A stretch of DNA of 5,617 bases, from assembly GCA_001794935.1 (NCBI GenBank), contig MGLY01000007.1, forward strand, positions 1 to 5,617. The letters are read 5' to 3'. The DNA is from Chlamydiae bacterium RIFCSPHIGHO2_12_FULL_49_9. Its GTDB lineage: Bacteria > Chlamydiota > Chlamydiia > Chlamydiales > SM23-39. Shown one piece after another: positions 1 to 4,284 of the stretch; within the stretch, counting starts at the first letter, position 1, and the number at the start of each line of letters is the position of its first letter. The position numbers and the translations under genes were made by a program. The notes beneath the pieces are model-generated. The model did no database searches. It was given only the letters and a program-made list of their open reading frames with translations, and had not been told where the DNA came from.

Positions 1-878
1 CAAAAACTGCCAATCTGAAAGAGCTCGAAGAGTCTCTCGATGGTCAAAGCTACTTTTTGGGCGAAGTTCCTCAAACACACCAACTCGATCCCAATGCATT
101 TTTGCCATTGAACTCGGATCGATTGATCGGTTCAGTCAACATGATCGACAAGCTCTTAAGCGAAGTGAGCGAGTTAATCGAAGACGAAGTGAACCACATC
201 CAAAAACTCCAAAAGAAAATCACCTTTTTGGAAGACCGAATCGAGAAGAATAAGGCAATGATTCAGAAGAACTTGAATCAAATGCGACAAAACGGAATGG
301 ATGTCATCTACGACAAAAAGAACCGCGATTATTGGCACTGCCGCTCTGAAGACGTAGAGATTGACTACGCTCACGCTGAAGTAGCCGGTAGAGCTTCTGA
401 CTGGGCTTGGCTCATCAAGAAGTATGGACTGAAAAATCCGGACAGCTCTGAGATCGATTCTAAAAACCCTTGCGTAGAAGAGCTTTGCAACGGCGCCATC
501 AAGGATTTGGCTGCTGAATACAAAGCGACCGGCGACAAGTATGAACAGGCAAGAAAAGCGAAAGAAAATGACAACACTCGCATGTTCCGCGAAAACGCCA
601 AGTTCGAAGGTTCTAACGAGACGCTCCAATCTTATATTGCAGCGACTTACACGAACGAAATCGAACCTCTGCAAGATGGCGTTCTTCTTTTGAAAGAGCT
701 CGGCGTGAAGCTGAAGGCCCTTTCTCAAGAAGGCGAGAAAGTCACTTACGGTCAGATAAGAGACTGGGCTGAAGCGTTCCTTGACAGCTTTATTAAAGCG
801 AACTCAAGAGTGTCTCAGTCGGTTGTTACTGATTTCCGTAGACTTACATCGATTCCTCTCCGCGCAGAAAACTCCTAA
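1..878 (+). CDS. Unrecognised coiled-coil protein, C-terminal part (5' end outside window)
   Basis: The reading frame is open from base 3 to the TAA at 876-878, giving 291 visible residues with the start upstream of the window. A TTG at 57 could be read as a start, but coding sequence continues unbroken to its left and no Shine-Dalgarno sequence precedes it, so it is almost certainly internal. The stretch encoded by about 141-330 is a charged, Leu/Ile-spaced helix (KLLSEVSELIEDEV, then KLQKKITFLEDRIEKNK) typical of a coiled coil. The rest is also mostly helical and charged, with an aromatic patch (RASDWAWLIKKYG). There is no membrane segment in the visible part, and I see no catalytic motif. 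I do not recognise a family. It could be a structural, chaperone-like or secreted effector-type protein, but nothing in the sequence decides this. An intrinsic terminator 18 bases after the stop suggests it ends its transcription unit. Confidence 0.85.
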   Translation, partial: KTANLKELEESLDGQSYFLGEVPQTHQLDPNAFLPLNSDRLIGSVNMIDKLLSEVSELIEDEVNHIQKLQKKITFLEDRIEKNKAMIQKNLNQMRQNGMDVIYDKKNRDYWHCRSEDVEIDYAHAEVAGRASDWAWLIKKYGLKNPDSSEIDSKNPCVEELCNGAIKDLAAEYKATGDKYEQARKAKENDNTRMFRENAKFEGSNETLQSYIAATYTNEIEPLQDGVLLLKELGVKLKALSQEGEKVTYGQIRDWAEAFLDSFIKANSRVSQSVVTDFRRLTSIPLRAENS

Positions 879-896
879 GAGTTTCTCTGTCCTTCC

Positions 897-931
897 AAAA
901 GCGCAGTTCTTAAAAGACTGCGCTTTTTTTT
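897..931 (+). terminator. Intrinsic (rho-independent) terminator
   Basis: The arm AAAAGCGCAGT (897-907) pairs perfectly with ACTGCGCTTTT (917-927) around a nine-base loop, and a run of eight T follows the GC-rich stem (924-931). It lies 18 bases after the stop of the coiled-coil gene and ends only 23 bases before the ATG of the methyltransferase. It should therefore separate the two transcription units. Confidence 0.9.
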
Positions 932-954
932 AATAAGTATGTATTGTCTTTGCC

Positions 955-1608
955 ATGCAAAAAGAAGCTTTGGCAGATCTTTATCGCAAGCATCACGAAA
1001 AAGGGAGCCGCTACGGCTATTTGTACTGCGGCGGAGCCAGATCTCCCTACTTGAGGGAATGGATCGGAAAGGGCAAAAAAGTCCTCGACCTAGGCTGTAG
1101 AGACGGGACGCTTACTCAAGAATATGCGTTTGGAAACGAGGTAATTGGCGTCGATATCGACAAAAAGGCCCTCGAGATGGCTGAAAAGCGGCTGGGAATT
1201 GGGACTCTTTGGCTCGACTTGAATAAAGAGTGGCCCTTTGAACCTGAGTCGTTTGATGTGATTGTCGCCTGCGAGATCCTGGAACACCTCTTCTTTATGG
1301 AGCCGTTTTTGGGGAAGGTGTATGGGACTTTGAGAAAAGGGGGCCTTTTTATCGGTTCCGTCCCCAACGCATTTCGGGTGAGAAACAGGCTCAAGTTTTT
1401 GATGGGCAATGAGTTTGAGACAGATCCCACCCACGTTCGGCAGCTTTCCTTTTCCAGGTTGAACGGGGTGTTGGGGAGTTTGTTTTCGAAAGTGGAGATT
1501 GTCCCGATAGAGGGGAAGGTGCTTCCGTTTCTTCCCGTCTCAAAGAGAATTCCCAGGAAAGTAGGGCGTCTTTTTGCCAAAGATCTTCTTTGGCAAGCCA
1601 AAAAATAG
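955..1608 (+). CDS. Class I SAM-dependent methyltransferase
   Basis: This is a 217-residue Rossmann-fold methyltransferase of the Methyltransf_11/23 (UbiG- or MetW-like) type. The motifs are in the right order. Motif I is VLDLGCRDG (residues 43-51), the glycine-rich SAM-binding loop with one Arg in place of the usual Gly or Ala. The acidic ribose-binding strand end is GVDID (65-69). The adenine-region aspartate is LWLDL (85-89). The post-II segment is SFDVIVACEILEHL (99-112), with the common E-x-L-E-H pattern. The late strand is LRKGGLFIGSVPN (126-138), and a DPTHVRQLS motif (157-165) is like the H-x-R seen in many members of this group. The substrate cannot be told from the sequence; small molecules, lipids or glycans are all possible. 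The start is the first available codon after an in-frame stop at 934-936. It lacks a recognisable Shine-Dalgarno sequence and sits just after a terminator, so the promoter must overlap that hairpin or be very close. Family is secure, function is not. Confidence 0.9.
   Translation: MQKEALADLYRKHHEKGSRYGYLYCGGARSPYLREWIGKGKKVLDLGCRDGTLTQEYAFGNEVIGVDIDKKALEMAEKRLGIGTLWLDLNKEWPFEPESFDVIVACEILEHLFFMEPFLGKVYGTLRKGGLFIGSVPNAFRVRNRLKFLMGNEFETDPTHVRQLSFSRLNGVLGSLFSKVEIVPIEGKVLPFLPVSKRIPRKVGRLFAKDLLWQAKK
1574..1596. repeat. 10-bp perfect inverted repeat in the 3' end of the methyltransferase gene
   Basis: TTGCCAAAGA (1574-1583) and TCTTTGGCAA (1587-1596) are perfect reverse complements around a TCT loop, ending nine bases before the TAG stop. 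Neither strand has a T run after the stem, so it is not a standard intrinsic terminator. It could slow or attenuate transcription into the next gene, or protect the mRNA end. It could also be chance within codons for the LFAKDLLWQAKK tail. Confidence 0.5.
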
Positions 1609-1649
1609 GCCTTTCATTAGGATGAGGTTTTTTTGGGGAGAGAGAGTTG

Positions 1650-2087
1650 ATGCGTATTGCCGCAGCGTCGATCATATTGCTCAGCGCGCTCGTTGTCATC
1701 AAGGGAGATGCGATTTGGGAAAAACTTTGGCCTCAGCAGTTTTGGCAGGTAAAAGTTTTAGAGTTAGAAGGGTATGAAAAACACTGCCACTGGCGCCTGA
1801 AATCGATCGAGTGGGAGCTGATGAAGGGGCGCATGGAGCTCACCATCGGCGTATCGGAAGCGGAAGACAAGGCCCGGTGTCTTGGAATGGACCACGACGT
1901 GTGTGTTGCAAAAGCCAAAGAGAGAGCCCTTTTGAAACTCAAATCGCTTGCCCACGAAGAGAGCCAGGCGAGATCCGCTTATGAGGAGACGCAGCGCGCT
2001 CTTCAGTTCGCCAAACAAAAATTAGTGAGCTTTTCGGATCAAAGGGGCGACAGCGCCGGGAAAGTGGCTTTCAAAGAGATTCTGTAG
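1650..2087 (+). CDS. Small exported or membrane-anchored coiled-coil protein, unknown function
   Basis: The protein has 145 residues. I chose the ATG at 1650 over the overlapping TTG at 1647 because GGGGAG (1635-1640) is well spaced as a ribosome binding site. The N-terminus MRIAAASIILLSALVVIKG (1-19) has a positive end followed by a hydrophobic stretch, so it is a signal peptide or single N-terminal anchor. The mature part has three cysteines (46, 77, 85) and a charged helix from about 85 to 127 (KAKERALLKLKSLAHEE onwards) with coiled-coil character. I do not recognise a family. The gene begins 41 bp after the methyltransferase stop on the same strand, so co-transcription is plausible. Its last 66 bases overlap the 3' end of the convergent sulfatase gene. 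The odd cysteine count and exported location leave room for a disulphide bond, which is inference. Confidence 0.75.
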   Translation: MRIAAASIILLSALVVIKGDAIWEKLWPQQFWQVKVLELEGYEKHCHWRLKSIEWELMKGRMELTIGVSEAEDKARCLGMDHDVCVAKAKERALLKLKSLAHEESQARSAYEETQRALQFAKQKLVSFSDQRGDSAGKVAFKEIL

Positions 2088-3938
2088 CGATTCTTTAGAA
2101 AGCAAATCGAGATCGACTCCATCGATATCGAGAATCTCCAAATTCGTCTCTGTATAGATCTGTTTCGGGTCCCGAAATTGCATGAGGATGCGGCCATTTT
2201 GTCCGATGAGGGCCATCTCGCAGGGATTCGTTGGGCCGTTTTGCAAAACGGCGATCCTGTAGGGCCAGCTTCGAGAAGTGAAAAGGGAGTTTCCGTCGAA
2301 GAGGCGCTTTGGAGGAACCTTTTTTGTCAGGTAATGGAGAATCGTGGGGAAGACGTCGATGTGGGTTGCTTGCTCTCTTTGGATGGTCCAATCAGGCGAG
2401 GGAAATTTAAAGTAGATGGGCACATTTGTCTGGTAGCGGTTGAGGTGTGTGCCGTGAAATAAGGCCCCTTCTTCAAAAAACTCTTCTCCGTGATCGCCGG
2501 TGACTGCGATGATGGAGGCATCGAGAAGTTTTTTTTCTTTCAGCGCATCGAGAAACCTGTCGAAGAGACTGTCTATGTAGTGGATCGCGTTCCGGTAGCG
2601 GTTCTGGATGGATTCGAGTTCTTGTGGCGTCGGTTTTAAAGTGAGATAGTCGATCTGTTTGGCATAAGGAATAAAGGGAGCTGAATTTTCGGGAAAGCTG
2701 TACTCCGAGTGAGTCGAGTCGAGAAAGAAAATAAATAGATTCCCTTCGCTTTCACTTAAGCGGCTGATCCCTTCCTTTATCGCAAGCGAATCTCTTTCCC
2801 AGGAGGGAAGAGATTTCTCCGGAGCAAACTCTCTGATTTCATCCGCGAGTTCTCGACCCTGCCCAAAGATCAGATGGTCCATGTTAAAATAACCCAGAGA
2901 GGCGGCTGAAAAGACATGGATTTTGTAGCCGAGTTTTCTCAATGCTCTCAGCGGAAGGCTCCCTTTGCTTTTAGTCTCTCTTTCCCTGGACCAATGATAC
3001 GGAAAGCGCGATTGAAAAATGGCAAACCAGGAGAGATAGGTCGAGTTGGCGTTTGAAAAGGAGGAGGCAAATGAGATGTTCTCTTTTGCAAAGCAGCTTA
3101 AAGCCGGAGCTGTTTTCTCATTTAAAAAATCGCTCCTCAGCGTCTCGATGACGAAGAGATAGATATTCGGCTTTGAGCCTGGCTGCCGAGTGGGGAGCTT
3201 TTTAAGCGCTTTTTTTTCAGAGAGAGGAGAAGCCAAGGGCGCCGGCAGTTGAATGGAATGGCGCATGGGAGGAAGAAAGGTCGTCCCGAAGGGAAGCGCT
3301 TTTTCATACTTGCGGTAATTTTGGAGCGTCAGAAAGGGATGGGCGAAAAGATCGAGCAAAAAAAGGGAGAGGGCGATCGAAGCCACTCCAATTGCGATTT
3401 GGCGCAAATCAAATGAGATTGGTTTTAAGCGCGAGATGAGGTGGGTGAGCCAGTAGAATAAAAGGCCGAGAAGCGGGAGTAAAAAAAGAGCGGCTCCAAT
3501 CATTACAATCATTTGGAGATTCATATTGAGAGCGTCGAATGCAGTCATGATTTTTCCGTCAGACGCTCCGATAAAAAAGCGGAAGAGATAAGTGATGGAC
3601 GCATCCATGAGCCGAACGAGAGTAAAGTCGGTAAAATGGATGAAGAAAAAGCCAAAGGAGATGACGATAAAGAGAATAAAGGCCCACTTTGGCGCCCATC
3701 TTTTCAGAATATAGGCGCTCAAAATAAAGAGAAACACTTCGAGAATCGCCTGCCCGATCGAGTAGAAGAGAAAAAAGAGGGGAATGCCCAAAAGAGGGGC
3801 ATCGCGTGAGAGAAAGTGGGCTAGGCTTAAGAGGCTCAAAAAGATCAAAAGAATCAAAAAATAGGGGTAGTTGATCTCTTTTTTTTTGAGCCCTTCGCTT
3901 CGCCACCAGACAAGAATTTTATTTAAAAGCGTCTTCAT
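2022..3938 (-). CDS. Inner-membrane sulfatase/alkaline phosphatase superfamily protein, YejM-like
   Basis: This 638-residue protein has a hydrophobic N-terminal half followed by a sulfatase-fold domain, the layout of YejM/PbgA, LtaS and related envelope enzymes. Membrane segments are visible at about 25-42, 50-78 (one or two), 84-101, 142-166 and 180-198, with a linker to about 255. The soluble domain then starts with PNIYLFVIETLRSDF (257-271). Glu265 matches the metal ligand, and Thr300 in SNANSTYLSW is the expected nucleophile. Other motifs are RNAIHYIDSLFD (449-460), VTGDHGEEF with Asp482-His483 (479-487), and FHGTHLN (494-500), which holds the last histidine ligands. The NST-aromatic context and the RYRNAIHYID motif are closest to YejM. 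All metal-site residues seem present, so hydrolase or transferase activity on an envelope lipid or glycan is plausible. The ATG at 3938 is chosen because an upstream TTG at 3986 would take its first 11 codons from the terminal repeat and adjoining part of a mobile element. No clear Shine-Dalgarno sequence precedes the ATG. The 3' end overlaps the convergent gene by 66 bp. Confidence 0.88.
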   Translation of the reverse strand: MKTLLNKILVWWRSEGLKKKEINYPYFLILLIFLSLLSLAHFLSRDAPLLGIPLFFLFYSIGQAILEVFLFILSAYILKRWAPKWAFILFIVISFGFFFIHFTDFTLVRLMDASITYLFRFFIGASDGKIMTAFDALNMNLQMIVMIGAALFLLPLLGLLFYWLTHLISRLKPISFDLRQIAIGVASIALSLFLLDLFAHPFLTLQNYRKYEKALPFGTTFLPPMRHSIQLPAPLASPLSEKKALKKLPTRQPGSKPNIYLFVIETLRSDFLNEKTAPALSCFAKENISFASSFSNANSTYLSWFAIFQSRFPYHWSRERETKSKGSLPLRALRKLGYKIHVFSAASLGYFNMDHLIFGQGRELADEIREFAPEKSLPSWERDSLAIKEGISRLSESEGNLFIFFLDSTHSEYSFPENSAPFIPYAKQIDYLTLKPTPQELESIQNRYRNAIHYIDSLFDRFLDALKEKKLLDASIIAVTGDHGEEFFEEGALFHGTHLNRYQTNVPIYFKFPSPDWTIQREQATHIDVFPTILHYLTKKVPPKRLFDGNSLFTSRSWPYRIAVLQNGPTNPCEMALIGQNGRILMQFRDPKQIYTETNLEILDIDGVDLDLLSKESLQNLFESHFPGAVAPLIRKAH

Positions 3939-3944
3939 CCCATT

Positions 3945-3952
3945 GTTTTTTT
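3945..3952 (+). repeat. Left target-site duplication of the mobile element
   Basis: GTTTTTTT lies immediately outside the left terminal repeat. It is repeated in the same orientation immediately outside the right terminal repeat (4208-4215). Because it is a direct repeat, it is not an extension of the terminal inverted repeats. It is low in complexity, so chance cannot be fully excluded, but the leading G and exact abutment on both sides support an 8-bp duplication. Confidence 0.65.
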
Positions 3953-3975
3953 GGTAGTGGTAAACATGTAATGCT
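3953..3975 (+). repeat. Left terminal inverted repeat (23 bp)
   Basis: The repeat begins GGTAGT and contains the 17-base core GGTAAACATGTAATGCT (3959-3975). It is the reverse complement of 4185-4207 except at position 3958 (T, where the partner gives C). In RNA that difference is a U-G pair, so the arms can still pair over their full length. Confidence 0.9.
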
Positions 3976-4018
3976 CGATTCCACAAGCCTACCCATCCGA
4001 ACCAAGGTTAACGATTAC

Positions 4019-4121
4019 GCCACGAAGCGTGGCTAAGGATGAACGCTGCGAGGCGCAGCTAACGATATAACGTCGGGGAGGCCCCGAACCCCCTTTTTAT
4101 GGGTTGCAGGGCTTCCCTGCA
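4019..4121. repeat. Array of short perfect hairpins with three-base loops
   Basis: There are four consecutive palindromes. H1 is GCCACG-AAG-CGTGGC (4019-4033), H2 is GCTGCG-AGG-CGCAGC (4045-4059), H3 is TCGGGG-AGG-CCCCGA (4073-4087), and H4 is TGCAGGG-CTT-CCCTGCA (4105-4121). All stems are 6-7 bp and perfect, the loops are always three bases, and the centres are 26-33 bases apart. Between H3 and H4, ACCC (4088-4091) can pair with GGGT (4101-4104) as a weaker fifth stem. The spacers before H1 and H2 and after H2 are alike (TTAACGATTAC, TAAGGATGAAC, TAACGATATAACG). This suggests a degenerate tandem unit of about 26 bases. Confidence 0.85.
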
Positions 4122-4135
4122 TCGTTATATCGTTA
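4060..4135. repeat. Innermost inverted-repeat pair (13 bp, perfect)
   Basis: TAACGATATAACG (4060-4072) is the exact reverse complement of 4123-4135. Hairpins H3, the weak fifth stem and H4 fill the space between its arms with only one unpaired base, giving a compact branched tip. Confidence 0.9.
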
Positions 4136-4184
4136 CATCGTTCTTATCGTTGACCTGACCTACGGAGCAAATCTCTAGGGTGGC

Positions 4185-4207
4185 AGCATTACATGTTTAC
4201 CGCTACC
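4185..4207 (+). repeat. Right terminal inverted repeat (23 bp)
   Basis: This is the reverse complement of 3953-3975 apart from one base (G at 4202). It contains AGCATTACATGTTTACC (4185-4201) and ends CTACC, directly followed by the right copy of the GTTTTTTT duplication. Confidence 0.9.
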
Positions 4208-4215
4208 GTTTTTTT
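4208..4215 (+). repeat. Right target-site duplication of the mobile element
   Basis: GTTTTTTT immediately follows the right terminal repeat and matches 3945-3952 in direct orientation. One more T follows at 4216. Confidence 0.65.
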
Positions 4216-4219
4216 TAAC

Positions 4220-4247
4220 ATTGTAAGAATTGACTTTCTACTCAAAA
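4220..4247 (-). promoter_or_regulatory. Possible minus-strand promoter for the sulfatase gene
   Basis: On the minus strand, TTTTGA (4247-4242) and TACAAT (4225-4220) are separated by 16 bp. This is a moderate -35/-10 pair pointing toward the sulfatase gene. If it is used, transcription would start near 4213 and the whole mobile element would lie in the sulfatase 5' leader. It overlaps the reductase promoter on the other strand. The -35 match is poor, so this is a weak call. Confidence 0.3.
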
Positions 4248-4258
4248 TTTGGTTTAAT
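4230..4258 (+). promoter_or_regulatory. Sigma70-type promoter for the thioredoxin reductase fusion
   Basis: TTGACT (4230-4235) and TTTAAT (4253-4258) are separated by exactly 17 bp, with an AT-rich spacer. They lie 26 bases upstream of the ATG, predicting a short leader that begins near 4265. The -35 box is 22 bases from the right end of the mobile element, so the core promoter is intact. Confidence 0.75.
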
Positions 4259-4274
4259 AGACACAACTCGCTCC

Positions 4275-4280
4275 AAGGAA
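4275..4280 (+). promoter_or_regulatory. Ribosome binding site of the reductase fusion
   Basis: AAGGAA sits four bases before the ATG at 4285 (five bases after the AAGGA core). It supports this start, and therefore the signal peptide, over the in-frame ATG at 4321, which has no such site. Confidence 0.75.
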
Positions 4281-4284
4281 TATT

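Larger units (their letters stand above)
4005..4156. repeat. Second inverted-repeat pair inside the element (11 bp)
   Basis: AGGTTAACGAT (4005-4015) and ATCGTTGACCT (4146-4156) are reverse complements except for one position that can pair as U-G. Their midpoint is within half a base of the midpoint of the terminal repeats, so they form a second, concentric stem in the same fold. Confidence 0.75.
3953..4207. mobile_element. MITE-like non-autonomous mobile element, 255 bp
   Basis: The element is bounded by 23-bp terminal inverted repeats with one mismatch and flanked by the 8-bp direct repeat GTTTTTTT. It carries no reading frame of note and no transposase, so it would have to be mobilised in trans. 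It fills most of the gap between the divergent sulfatase and thioredoxin-reductase genes, starting 14 bases upstream of the sulfatase ATG and ending 22 bases before the -35 box of the reductase promoter. Two further inverted-repeat pairs lie inside it: 4005-4015 with 4146-4156, and 4060-4072 with 4123-4135. Four triloop hairpins also lie inside, so the whole element can fold as one branched structure. I cannot assign it to a transposon family from the ends alone; an 8-bp duplication is shared by several families. Alternatives are a structured RNA gene or a REP/BIME-like repeat, but terminal repeats plus a target duplication favour a mobile element. Confidence 0.75.

Noticed and set aside
174..728. 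Long open frame on the minus strand inside the first gene
   Set aside because: It lies wholly opposite a well-supported coding frame, its protein is cysteine- and phenylalanine-rich noise, and it has no start signals.
57..878. TTG at 57 as the start of the first gene
   Set aside because: The frame is open to the window edge, has sensible coding sequence upstream and no ribosome binding site before the TTG, so the gene is 5'-truncated by the window.
1647..1649. TTG at 1647 as start of the small exported protein
   Set aside because: It is adjacent to an in-frame ATG at 1650 that has better spacing from the GGGGAG site.
2178..2462. Plus-strand open frame inside the sulfatase gene
   Set aside because: It is opposite the conserved C-terminal sulfatase domain and has no ribosome binding site or recognisable protein.
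3939..3986. N-terminal extension of the sulfatase from TTG at 3986
   Set aside because: Its first codons come from the mobile element's terminal repeat and adjoining element sequence; the protein starting at the ATG at 3938 already has a normal N-terminus before its first membrane segment.
4019..4121. CRISPR array
   Set aside because: The regular palindromes differ in sequence, spacers are only 11-17 bases and similar to each other, and there is no identical repeat.
4019..4121. tRNA or other standard RNA gene in the hairpin array
   Set aside because: The stems and three-base loops do not match tRNA arm geometry, and there is no conserved T-loop or acceptor arrangement on either strand.
4185..4216. 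Intrinsic terminator formed by the right terminal repeat and following T run
   Set aside because: The partner arm is more than 200 bases away, no plus-strand gene lies upstream to need it, and the T run is better explained as the target duplication.
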